The position numbers were made by a program, and so were the translations under genes. Under the pieces are notes generated by a model that worked only from the letters and a program-made list of their open reading frames with translations, was not told the origin of the DNA and did not search any database. DNA of 64,000 nucleotides from Tetranychus cinnabarinus (Eukaryota; Arthropoda; Arachnida; Trombidiformes; Tetranychidae): assembly GCA_022266195.1 (NCBI GenBank), contig WHVY01000004.1, forward strand, positions 1,319,501 to 1,383,500, written 5' to 3'. Shown here in pieces: positions 46,826-58,219 of this stretch (position 1 is the first letter of the stretch; each line of letters starts with the position of its first letter).

Positions 46826-47893
46826 TTAAAGAAAGAATCTTCTCCTTGAAGTTTCCATTTCGTGTCTCTGTTGAAAAATGAAAATATAGAAAACTCAAAA
46901 TTAGAATCATGTTCAATACACTCAAATACAATAACACTTACTTTTAGGACCCATTCATATTCGCCATATTTCGTGTCGAATGTGCCAGCCTGTACCCACT
47001 TCAATCTTAAGGTGAAACGTGGTCCGATCTCTTGCAATGCTACTTTTTGACCATTTTTGAATTGATATCTGAAACAAAAGAAAATCGTTTAATAACAGAT
47101 TTTTTACAATTTCTTAACAATCTCTTAGTTTAAGATAACTCACCTATGATGCCTAAAAAAGATATAATCTCTTTGGTTATGAAAAGTAACCACTCTTCTA
47201 CCATGAAATTCAGGGTCAAAGTGAAATAAACTCGTCAATACCCGACCCACAGTGTGACCAATTCTAGTGTTAAAATTATTCATAATAACTTCAGGTTTGT
47301 GTTTAGTAATTTTAGCCCTATTTTTTATCTGCTCACAGAATTTGACACTAGATAACCTGAAAAAACAAGTAGGTCCTTTAGGTAAGTGAATAAGAAGCAG
47401 TCCATTTGGTTTCCTGTGGTCTTCATTGATAATTATGATATGAGAAAAGTTCCTTTTTGATGCAGCTGAAAAAGAATGAGAAATATATTAAATTGAGCTT
47501 AAAAATAAGATGGCTAATTTATAAAGATCTACCTTTGACCATTTGCTTAACAGGCATGCGATTCCGCCAGCGAAACTCAGCAGTTTCTAAAGATTGTTTC
47601 AACTCCCGGCAAAATTTAATTGTTTTGGTGTGTGGATTGTCAGATGTAGTTATCAAAACTTTAGGTTCTCGCTTACGAGCAAAATAGTCGGACAAAAGAT
47701 CCAAAGATTCGTCTTCTTTAACTTCGTCATCTTCAGGATCAACCCAAGTATCATCAGGTTCCCGTGTTGATTCAATTGTACGTGGAGTTTGTTTCGGAGC
47801 ATTGATTTTCTCTCTTTCCTTTCGCCGTTCCTCTTTAGCCTTTCTTTTAGCCTCGACTTCAGCTTTGTTCAAAGCGTAGACCTTTTTACCCAT
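46826..47893 (-). CDS. Rpf1: RPF1, Brix-domain ribosome production factor 1
   Basis: Four exons (47,893-47,533, 47,465-47,144, 47,068-46,942 and 46,867-46,826) give 283 residues. The N-terminus is a basic helix (EAKRKAKEERRKERE) followed by an acidic segment. The Brix domain starts KVLITTSDNPH and continues with IIIINEDHRKPNGLLLIHLPKGPT, NNFNTRIGHTVGR, VTFHNQRDYIFFRHHRY and LQEIGPRFTLRLKW. It ends GTFDTKYGEYEWV and a final 14-codon exon RHEMETSRRRFFL. That short exon matches the typical RPF1 end and shows the gene is complete. RPF1 acts in the nucleolus on large-subunit pre-rRNA. I prefer the start MGKKVY at 47,893; a longer in-frame start at 47,929 is possible. The gene converges with the INO80-like gene and diverges from Rgp1. 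Confidence 0.95.
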
Positions 47894-48686
47894 GATTAAA
47901 CTATCACAAAACTTTAAATTAACAATCAAACTCGAACAAATAATAAAAAAAAATCAACACATGTAAACAACTTGTTTAAATCAATGAAAATGCGTTGACT
48001 AGGGCTACAGTATCGATGGTTACCATGTGACCGCGGTTAGATTAAAACTTGTTTCTTGAATCTGAATAATTTTCCAGAAATCTTTGCATTCTTCAACTGA
48101 TTTTGATCACACAAACAAATAATTTACTAAGCTAATATTTCACTTCATCACGCAACTAAACAATTACAATACTTAATGATGTAATTTAAAAATACAAATC
48201 ATTTACCAAATCTCAAGTATTGCCATCTGACGACTTTTCATTTCGCTTTTCAACAAAACGCGTTAGTCTATCAAATTGATAACATCAATCATAGATGGAG
48301 TTGATTTGTTTTGCTTCAAGTACTTCAAGAATTTAATTAAAATTTTGTGTCCCACTAATTAAGTAACCTATCAGCTACCCAGTGTTCCAAAAATTGTTTG
48401 AGTTATAATTCTAATTGTGATTCCGTTTTATTTCTAACTTCATCTATTTCATCATCTAAGTTACCCTGTGGTTCCTAAGAAATAATGGTTCTATGCTCTC
48501 AGCTAGTTTTTTGACTGAGATTAGGTCATCTACTATTATTGTCACTTCATCGTCACCATTTTCATCTTCATCACTTCAACTTTGACCGAACGCCATAATA
48601 TCTTCATATTCACCGCCACCATTATCACATTAAACAGCTCAAATAATTAATCTGTGATCTTAAATACATTTGGTAATTTATGCAAA
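47894..48686. promoter_or_regulatory. Shared upstream region of RPF1 and RGP1
   Basis: About 790 bases separate the two divergent start codons and should hold both promoters. I see no TATA box at the expected distance from either gene. Confidence 0.5.
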
Positions 48687-49992
48687 ATGATTGAGATATC
48701 AGCCAAACTATTCCGAGGCTCTGTATATTTTAATAACGAGCAGCTCAAATGTCGTATAAGTTACAAAAATGTTGGTGATGAGATTGAACGTCTAGCCTGG
48801 TCTGGTGCTCAAATCCATTGTCACTCAGCTCTCGACGAGAGTAAAGTAGCTCAACATTCCAAAGCTAATGAAATTTCCGAAGAAGAGGTTGCATTTTCAT
48901 CCAAGGAAACATCATTTCACCCTTGTAAAGGAGAAAAAGGACGGCTAGTTTTCTCAACCAAACCTAAAATATTATTCTGTGATCTAACCCTCCATCCAAA
49001 TGAAATCAAGACTTACCTTTATGAGGAAACCATACCATCAGATTGTCCGCCTTCTTATTACGGCTCATGGGTCAAATATATGTACAAATTGACCGTTGGA
49101 ACTCAAAGAGTCAACTGTGTTATTCAATTGCTACGGATGCCTCTACGAGTTATCTCATTAGTTCCAGATATTTTCGAAGCAACCAATGGTGATACAAGTG
49201 AAGAACCTGTTAGAGACGTAGGATCTCCCACTAACTATAATTATATCGACTATGAATGCAAGGAAAGCACATTAGATCTTGTTTTACATAAATTGGACTG
49301 TTTAGCTGGTAAACGCTCACCGAGCAGTTATATGATAACCAATCAAACAGGTCGAATTGCTAGGTTTTGTTTGTTGAAAAACACATTCAAATTGGGTGAA
49401 GATATAGTTGGTCTATTCGATTTTACAGATTCAACCGTACCTTGTGTCCAGGTAGAGTATTTCAATATCTAAAATATTTTTTACGATTGAATTTTTAATC
49501 TATTTCTGTTGAATTTTTTTGTAGTTTTCTGTTACATTACAAAGCGAGGAAACCTTGAAAGAGGAGTTTAGACTTCGCTCTGGTAAATCAACTCACATTT
49601 CAAGTCACAGTAAATATCATGAATTTTGCCTTCACATGAATAATGCTCAAATGATTTTGCCAATTCCTTTAACGATCACACCCGCCTTTGAAACCAACTT
49701 GAGTAAGTTATTTTGTTTTATTTTGCTAATTAAATAAGGATTTTTTAATGAAATGTTTCTTCTTTTTACAGTGACTCTAACATGGAAACTTCACGTCGAG
49801 TTTGTCAGTACTAAGCCTGATGATATTGATACGCACAAAATTATTGATAATTACGGAGTTATGGAACAAGGACCTGCAGAAATGAAAGTCCAAACTATGG
49901 TTTGGGATTTACCTATTCATGTTTTGCCAACTCACCCTCTACAAATAGGAAGAGGTTTATCCATGCCAGCAACTATGTCAATTACTGTTTAA
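48687..49992 (+). CDS. Rgp1: RGP1, Rab6 GEF complex partner protein 2
   Basis: Three exons (48,687-49,451, 49,525-49,702 and 49,772-49,992) give 387 residues. The protein begins MIEISAKLFRGSVYF and has the arrestin-like fold of the family: RLAWSGAQIHCH, KPKILFCDL, GSWVKYMYKLTVG, LLRMPLRV, FKLGEDIVG, SHSKYHEFCLHM and TWKLHVEFV. It ends VWDLPIHVLPTHP and a TMSITV tail like that of known members. RGP1 pairs with RIC1 to activate Rab6 at the Golgi. I chose the second in-frame ATG because the family starts MIE; an upstream ATG at 48,654 would add 11 unrelated residues. Confidence 0.95.
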
Positions 49993-50673
49993 ATGTTCAT
50001 CATAATGAATCTGGTAAACTAAAGAGCTATTGAGCGATTACATTGCACAAATTTAGTATCCGACGCCTGATTGACTTTTCCTGCATGAAATGATAATCTC
50101 GATCAGCTTGAACCAAATATGTAGAAAATTCTTACACACAAATAATTATATCGATTTTACCCGGATAGATTTATCTACAATTATACCATATTTAGCTAGC
50201 ATATTGAAAATTAACATGTTTTTCAATCAATAGATCAACTGCATAATGTGATTTCTAAACTAAAGAAAGGAAATTAAGCTGGTCAAATTGATTTTTATTG
50301 ATTGTTATTGTTTTCCACTCTTTTGTTGTAAATTCAAAACTAAATAAGATCAACTGTTTAATGTAAATTTTGCAAGTCATAGTGTTAAGTGGATCATTAT
50401 TTTGAATCTTGATCATTATTGCAGCAAAGCAAAATGATTAAATTCATTAGGTATGAATCAAACCTTTTAATATATTGACAACATCATCGGCTACATTAAA
50501 AGATATTTTTGTTTATAAAATTATTGGAAAATACGTTTTTTATTCAATCAGTATAAAAATGTTTACATTTTGCTTTCACAGAAAACTCGAACATTTTTAC
50601 AATATTCAACATAAACATGAATAGATGAATTAATAGATGAACAGATGAATTGTCATCCAATCCAAATTGTTGA
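49993..50673. other. 3' flanks of RGP1 and the secreted-protein gene
   Basis: This is the convergent 3' region. No coding sequence is supported. The TTTATTCAATC stretch near 50,540 gives an inverted polyadenylation signal (AATAAA) for the minus-strand gene. Confidence 0.5.
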
Positions 50674-50949
50674 TTAGAAAGAGCCATAACCACCATAGCC
50701 ACCGTGGCTGCTGTGACCACCATGCCATCCCCAAACAGGGTAGAAGTGGGTAGAGTGTCGATCATGTTCTTGATGGCAGTTCTCTTTCAAAATGATGTTG
50801 CCACCGTCTTTGTTTTTCTTGCCACCACCGGTGAGAATTGTTTTACCGTGGCATCCTTGGATGATGATGTTACCATGTCCTGATTTACCTGCAATAACAA
50901 AAGTAACTAAGCACAAGAGTAAAGTAAAACAGATTAATTTAGGAGACAT
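50674..50949 (-). CDS. Small secreted Gly/His-rich protein
   Basis: This single-exon gene encodes 91 residues. A clear signal peptide (ICFTLLLCLVTFVIA, cleaved before GKSGHG) is followed by a Gly-rich core (IIIQGCHGKTILTGGGK, a second NIILKENC segment) and a tail of G, H and Y (WHGGHSSHGGYGGYG). Two Cys may pair. The two NII[IL]-containing segments suggest a duplicated hairpin. It may be a structural, silk-associated or cuticular peptide, or a small defence peptide. I do not recognise a named family. A TATA box lies about 115 bases upstream of the ATG. Confidence 0.75.
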   Translation of the reverse strand: MSPKLICFTLLLCLVTFVIAGKSGHGNIIIQGCHGKTILTGGGKKNKDGGNIILKENCHQEHDRHSTHFYPVWGWHGGHSSHGGYGGYGSF

Positions 50950-51064
50950 TTTGTTGTGTTTTTAAAAGATTGTTTTTTCACGAAGTAAAAGGTTTTTGTT
51001 TTGTTGTTGTTTTGTTGTTGGATTGTCGATGAATTGAATGATGGTTGTGAAGTAAATTTCACTC

Positions 51065-51072
51065 TTTATATA
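51065..51072 (-). promoter_or_regulatory. TATA box of the secreted-protein gene
   Basis: TATATAAA on the minus strand lies about 115 bases before the ATG, implying a 5' UTR of about 85 bases. It is the clearest Pol II TATA box seen near a host gene in the window. Confidence 0.65.
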
Positions 51073-51812
51073 CTTAGGATTCGAGACAATAATGGTCAAA
51101 ATATGCTCACTTAAAAGCTGGTTGCGTTCATTAATGTGGTCTAATCATTGGTTGCTTCGGATGTACATTGCTGTACCTGGCTTTGGTATCAACTCATTTT
51201 TTCCGTACTGATCCCAAGTTTGTTTAAGAATCGGACGAATCTTGTTAATTTTATCAATAAAATAACTCGCACAATAATCTGATAATCTTACGATTTTAAT
51301 ATATTTTGTTTGCTTCGACAGTTAGTGTTACCCTCAGATGTTTCTGTTACAGTTAAGCCTGATTAAAATGTATCTGATTAGTGCGATCGATTTTGTTATT
51401 GCAGTATTTCGAAATGAAACTTTTATGGCAAAAATATTTAAATTATTTCATCAATTTAGTCAATCATAACGATCTATCGCTACTATACAGGCCATCTGTA
51501 TAAGGCCAACTGCAGCAATATCTTTCAGGTAGTAGATCGCCAACAAGATTAGATAAAATTGAAAGTAATTTTATTTATCTGTCAACAATTCTTATTTTAA
51601 GCCATAACTGTTGACTTAACTAAAACTAAACTTAAGCCAATCAATAAGTTTACATGAAATAGTCATTTCAATTGAAAAATTAGTCAAAATTGTCATAAAA
51701 TTGTATAATAATAGCAGAACTGAAATTAAATGAAAAAGTAAATTTAATGATTATTGTTTACAGATTTATTGAAAAGATTTATCACAAAGTATTTCATGTT
51801 TTTTGTACAAAA
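51073..51812. other. Spacer between the secreted-protein gene and GCN2
   Basis: No coding sequence is visible. The right end is the 3' UTR of GCN2. Confidence 0.5.
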
Positions 51813-54800
51813 TCAGGTAAAAATAATTAGCTGCATTTGATTATAAGCGACTAAAGTGAGCAAAGTAGATTGCCTTTCCAATCTGTATGAATAAATAACC
51901 TCGAGAACATCTCGCAAATACGATCTATGTTTTGGGTGTTTGTCAACAATTTGCTTACAACTTTGCTCAAAAGTAAGCCTGTTAATTGTTTGATTATTGG
52001 AATCGCCAAATTCAATATCGGCAACAATTGATTTGACTATTTTGAATGGAAGATCCAAAGCAAACACCTCGATGGTCGAATTGTTAAAAACACTGAATGA
52101 TGCAAGAGTTGATGTGAGAAGGGAATTTATCTGAGCAGAAAAACGTTTTTTGTGATTGATCATGAATTTGTTTTCTATTGGGAAAAAACGAAGGTTGATT
52201 GATGACAGCAGTGAGGTAAAGTTTGAAGCATTGACATGAATAGTTCCTGAAGAATCGGATTGAGATATGGCTCGAGCTGAGGAATCAGATCTTTGATGAG
52301 AGCCATCATTGAGAGATTGGAAATTTGATGAATCTCTAAATCCAATAAACACTTTGATTGTGTCAACAAGCTCAGCGATTGTCATTCGGCCACATTTCTT
52401 TTCAATTATTCTTCGCTCTTTATCAATATGAAATATTCTTACTCCAATAACATCTTTTTGATTTGTGTTTTCTTTTATCCGATTCAAGACAATTGAATAT
52501 TTAACTCGATTCTCTTCACAATAAACATGAAGCTGATCAACAGAGTCGAAAGAATCTTCTCCATAAGGAATGGCACGAATCCCACATGCTCGTAACTCTT
52601 TAGTAATACGATTCATGTCACGAATCAAGTTTGAATCATTCTCAGATAGGTAGATAACAATATCACAGATACCGGCTGAATTAGTAGACAATTTTACTTC
52701 ATCTTCAACAACAAATCGTGTAATTTGTTCAACTCCTAGCGACAAACCAACAGCCACTGATCCAGTTTTATCCTCATCATTGTTTGTTGGTATCGTAAAC
52801 TCTTTAACTAATTTATCGTATTGACCTCCAATAGCAATTATATTGCGGAAATTTTTTCTTTGAGTCGTTTCTTCTTCAAGTTGAAAGATCAAACCCGAAT
52901 AATAACGAGACAGCATGATGGGTGAAAATTTGAGCTTAACGACTAAATTGTTATTGCAGGTAACCAAGTTATTGACAACCTTTTCCATTTCTTCAATTGA
53001 TTGGTTGATCAACTCGATTCCTTTCAAATGATGAGGCTGTTTTTTTCTTAAATATAGATTTAAACATGTTTTCAAATCTTCAACAGATTCTTTTTCTTGT
53101 TCCAAGATTTTCATCAAATTATTCAATCGGCTTGTTTTGGTGATATCTTCCTTTCTAAATCTTTTACACAAATATGATTTAGATAAAATAGTGATTGGAG
53201 TTGTACCTTCATCTTCGCAAACATCTCTGGAATGACTTGTAAATTTAAGGCTTTTATCAATTGATTCAGCAATTATTTCCATGGCGAGTGAATGTTTCTC
53301 ATCGGGAACTTCATAATAATACAGTAATCCTCTCAGGAGATCGACATTATTTAATCGAAGAACAAATGATTTATTTTTGAGGCAGCTGAATTCATGGAGA
53401 ATATCATTGAGCAAATTGATTATTTCGAATTGAGCAATTATGGTTGCATTTTGATTCAATTTGGCAGAAACAATATCAAAGGCACATTCATAGATTTCTT
53501 TTGGATGGTAAGACATCTTTCTTCCTCGGTAAACTTTTTCAATTGAATAACGACGAAAATTGGAGATCCTATTACGAGCAATGTAACGTGCAAACGGAAC
53601 TCGTAAATCATACGGAGGACAAATGACACTTCCAGTTGCGTCCATAACTCTAAAAACATCATTGGTTTTGTAATATTGAGCTGACAGTGAAGGCATGTAA
53701 GTTGGAACAGAAAAACGAATAGCCCCATAACGTTGAAATACATTTGTTAGAGTTGTTGTTACAAATTGAAAAGCACGCTGTTTAATCACTGGATCAGCAA
53801 ATGCTCTTTTACATTCATCTCGATGAGACACCTCTTCGTTGAAATCGTAGACCACATCATCTACTACATCTGATTCTTGGTTGAATAAAAGGTTCAACAG
53901 ATAATGGTAAGTTTTACTTTGAGGATTGTTGACCACTTCACGAATCACATTTTTCTGCTCCTCTTCTTCGATTTGTGGTGGTGGAAGATATGGACTATTT
54001 AATAACTCGGTAGATGTTGGGCGTTCATTAACATCATGGTGCAACAGTACTTTGAGTAAAGATACTTCCTCATTAGACAAACATTGATCAGCATCAGGAG
54101 GCAATTTAATTTCAGGTTCACGTAAATCACTTAGAACTTTTATTCTTTCCGACTTGGTTTCTGTTGGCGGATAACACATTTCAAATAAAATAATGCCAAG
54201 AGAATAGATGTCCACTTTTTGAGTATAAGTTATTTTTGAACCAGCGGCTTTCTTAAATTTAAGTTCAGGTGCCATGTAAAGAAATGTACCAACTAATCCT
54301 GATTGAAATGATCCACCTGATCCTAAGCCACCAGAGATTGATTCCAAGCTATCAACAACATCACCAGACAACACGAATTCAGCTTTGGTTGCTAGGCCGA
54401 AGTCACCAATTTTAACATGATCCCGAGAATCCAAGAAAATATTGCCAGGCTTGAGATCTCTATGAATAATATGATGCTCGTGAATATGGACTAAGCCTTC
54501 AACAATCTCTCGAAATAGTCTACGACGACGTGAAGGGTTGTTTGCCAAGCCAGATGAATCGATTGCATTACGTAAAGTATTTTTTTCGCACAACTCCATT
54601 TGTATATACATAACATGATTATAACGAGGTTGTTTCTCTGATTTAGATTTTGTAACATCCAACTTTTCTTTGGATTCGGAAGGTGAATCTTGTGGTGTTT
54701 CATCGCCTGGCTCTCTTTCATAAACGATGTAATTCTCCGAAAGTGATGGCTGTTGAAAATTTAGATGAGAAGATGAGAATAGTTCATGATCAGAATAATC

Positions 54801-56868
54801 TTCATCTGAGCTTTCTTCATCTGATGAATCTTTTATTCCATCACTTGGTTGACTTTTACGGATAACTGTTGCTTCTGTTGTTAAATCCGATTCAATAGAA
54901 TCATTTCGTTTTTCTCGATTTTCTGTTTCGATCCAAGTTCCATAATAACTGCAATGATTAAGAGTTGCAAATTTTATCAATTTGTTGATTTCAAGTTCCT
55001 CAATTGATAACTTACCGAACTACATTTTCATGGTTAAGTCTGGACAGGTATTTAACTTCGTGAATAATCTTCCTATTTATGTTCACATTGGATGCTTTTA
55101 TGGGAATCTTTTTCAATGCATAATAACATTGATCCAATTTATTCCTAACTTTGTAAACTTCACCAAAACCACCACAACCAAGAATACTGAGAATTTCATA
55201 ATCGGTTAATCTTGATCCTAATGTTTCAGATGAGACCATTAAGCTGCTCAACAATTGCTTAGATGATTTTTCACTTTCTTCGTCTTTTATGTCAACAACT
55301 GGCGAGCTGTGCGGACGACGACTAGAATGTTGAAGTGGACTTCGAGTCTCTGTATTGCTTCGAGAACGGCCAGGCTGATAAAAGAATGAATGACTTCGAA
55401 TTTCTTCAGTATCATTGAAAATATTGGCTCTCAAACATTTAGAAATGAGATCTGAAACCTCCATAGAAAGATCATAGGACGAGAGATAATTACTAACCAG
55501 CTCAGCACAGGTCATGGAACACAAATGAGTAAATGTATTTGGCCAACCGGTTGAAAGCCACAATAAAATTAAACCAAAACGATAAATATCAGTATCTTCA
55601 GTTTCAGATGACTTAGATTCCGATGAGTGGGAAGTAAGAGTGAACTGAAGGTTTCTAATTTTGGCATCGACGAAAAAATTTGCTAATTTACATAAACTAT
55701 CTCGGAAATCGATTATTATCACAGTGTCTCGAAGATCTCCGTGTATAATATCTTGTTTGTGAAGGTAAATCAAACCTTCGAGTACATCATTCATCATTCT
55801 TTTGATATAACTTTCATCCAATTTGTCTCCTTTCATCAAAGAAGGTAATTCACAGAGTCTACATCCGTTAACGAGTGGATTAAGTAATCTGAGGTAGGAT
55901 CGTTCTTTTTCCATGGAGAACCCAAACGACAGTGGTATAATTAAATTGGAATGCTTCAAACTCATTACGGATTGGGTAATTTCTTTTTCACATGATTTAA
56001 ACAAATTGTAAACTGTTGCTGGCGAGATTTCTATATCCTTCCAACTAGCAACCCATTCGGTGAGAAGACAATTCAGTCCTAAATCTTCATTCATGGTGAT
56101 GTAATGAATGGAATTATTCCAATTATCATGAAGAACACAATTTCCTCGAAGAATGCAAAATTCTTTGTTTTCTTTGTATAACTCCATTTTCAATCGAGTG
56201 GTTTTATGTCCGAGGCATGGTGGCTGTGAATTTTGGTTATCATCAAAAGGAAAATATGGAGTTTTCCGCGGCGATGGTGGCATAATATCATCAATAAATG
56301 ATTCTCTTCTTAATCTTGATTCTTGTCTCAAAACCATCTGTTTCCTTTGAATTTCCTCTTGAATATGTTTACTTGTCGTTTCATCTCTCAATTTAGCCAT
56401 GTTAATTTCAATTAAACGTTTCTTTTCTTCTTCTTCCGCAATCTTTCGACGATTACTGACCATCTGATCGTAGAAAGATGTGGGGCTAGGCTCATTATGG
56501 TCCGTTAAAAAATCTCTAGTGCAATCAATCAAAGAGTAGATTACTTCCGAGCCTTTAGATTTATAAGCAATAACTCTCAACTTGTCCAATAGCTCTTGTT
56601 TCAAACTATCTGACAAACCTCGACAGTCAATCACATTCAATTCTTGTGGAGTAGTATCAGGGTAGTTTGGTCCACAGCAAATATGTAAACTACAAGAGAC
56701 ATGTACTTCATCGCCATGGGGCTTAACTTTAATTTTAACCTCAACAGGTTTCCATTTAGCTTTAGAACCTTTATTTTCTCGGCAATCTTCTAACTCGTCG
56801 ATGTAAATTGCTTTCAATGCCTTCAACTCCTCCTCCTGGATCCTACGAATTTCAGCCCGGTCAGTCAT
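51813..56868 (-). CDS. Gcn2: GCN2 eIF2-alpha kinase (EIF2AK4)
   Basis: Only two exons (56,868-55,016 and 54,948-51,813) encode 1662 residues, close to the usual length. Domains in order are RWD (EELKALKAIYIDELED, YPDTTPQEL), a basic linker, a pseudokinase (HGDLRDTVIIID in place of a true HRD loop), the kinase, a HisRS-like domain and the C-terminal dimer/ribosome domain. The kinase glycine loop LGCGGFGEVYKVRN and ALKKI end exon 1; exon 2 has the acidic kinase insert, HRDLKPGNIFLD, IGDFGLA and GTFLYMAPEL. The HisRS part has FARYIARNRISNFRRYSIEKVYRG and a Gly-rich GGQYDKL. GCN2 senses uncharged tRNA and stalled ribosomes and phosphorylates eIF2-alpha. MTDRAE is taken as the start; MIFN upstream is in frame. 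Confidence 0.97.
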
Positions 56869-58219
56869 ATTAAAAATCAAGAATCATCCAATGAATATCT
56901 AGGGACCATAACAATTGTAAATTTTGCCACCTTGGTAAAGCAAATATCAATAGCCAATCAATTTTACAGGTAATTTAGAGTTCCAACGATCCTACGAAAT
57001 TTTTGGCACTGTTTACAACGAAATAGCTGGACAGGACAAGCAAGAACAGGATAAAACACAATAAATGGTAAATCAAGGGTTGATCAGATGGTAACACTTA
57101 TAAATTTATTAAGGTGATAATTTCAACGTTGAGGCTATTTTATAAATTATGCAACAGTCCCGATCAGCTGAAACTTGCACATGCAATTAAATTGCAGCAA
57201 TTGCTTATTTGCCCGAAATTTCCAGATTAGTTGATTTGGATTTATCACTATTCGTCCAAAATGGACGAAAATTCACTATTTCGTGAACTAATTAAATTAC
57301 TAACCTTAAAAATTATGAAATAGAGATTCAGGTTAAAGGTTGCTCTCTAAATTAGAGGCTTTGAATCACGTTAATTTTTTTTCCTGAAACTTTTCACAAA
57401 TTATTTTTAAATTTATTGTTTAGTTAAAATCAATGCATGTTATGCATATTTTAAAAATTGATTTAAATTAAACATAGGATTGATTCAACGGTTAACTGAA
57501 AGTGTAGCTGTACGATAGCGCAGCTTATTTAGCACACTTATCCTCCACTCATCCAATTAAAATTTGCAAATTTGCGTTCAACTTAAGCTTCTTTGTTAAT
57601 TTTGCAGTTATTTAAGTTTCCAATGATTGTAACCTATTAAAATTGAAAACAATTAAAGATCGTTAAATTGTAAAGTCAAAGATTGCGCTAAGATTAGAGC
57701 TTTTACAGATATCTAACTATCTTTACAAGGATCGGATCCATTCTTCGGACGAATAGGCAACCTATTGGTTTACCGAGACTCGGTAACCGAGTTACTAATG
57801 GTAAGGATTGTCAGAATTGACAAAAGCAGATTGGGAGCAGCTTTTTTTAAAAAGTCTTTTGTTGTGATTTTGAATTGTCAGATTTGATTGTATTTCATCA
57901 ATAAACATCATGTTAATTAATGAATATACTCTGACAATGAGCATGGTAACCAGTTCCTTTTTGACTTCTTAATTTATTGTATAATGTAAGTAAAAATCTT
58001 GCCCTTTAATTTTATTGTGTCCTTGTTTTAGCTCCTTTGACATTTAATCTAAAATCTCTTAATTAAATTCATGACATATCAGTAATTTTATTATCCTATT
58101 GTTTGCCTGAATTACTAATCAAAATGTTAAATTGTTATATTCATATGTTATAGTAATTGTAATAAGTTATATAATTGTTATATTATTGTTATTTGTGTTT
58201 TGTCTATAGGATCATAGAT
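56869..58219. other. Divergent upstream region of GCN2 and the tyrosine-module gene
   Basis: No coding exon is supported. A TATAG acceptor at 58,207-58,209 places an untranslated first exon of the plus-strand gene upstream. A short inverted repeat (TTTACCGAGACTCGGTAA) lies at about 57,770. Confidence 0.5.

Noticed and set aside
46690..46881. 63-codon plus-strand frame between INO80-like and RPF1 genes
   Set aside because: Overlaps the last RPF1 exon on the opposite strand and has no family resemblance.
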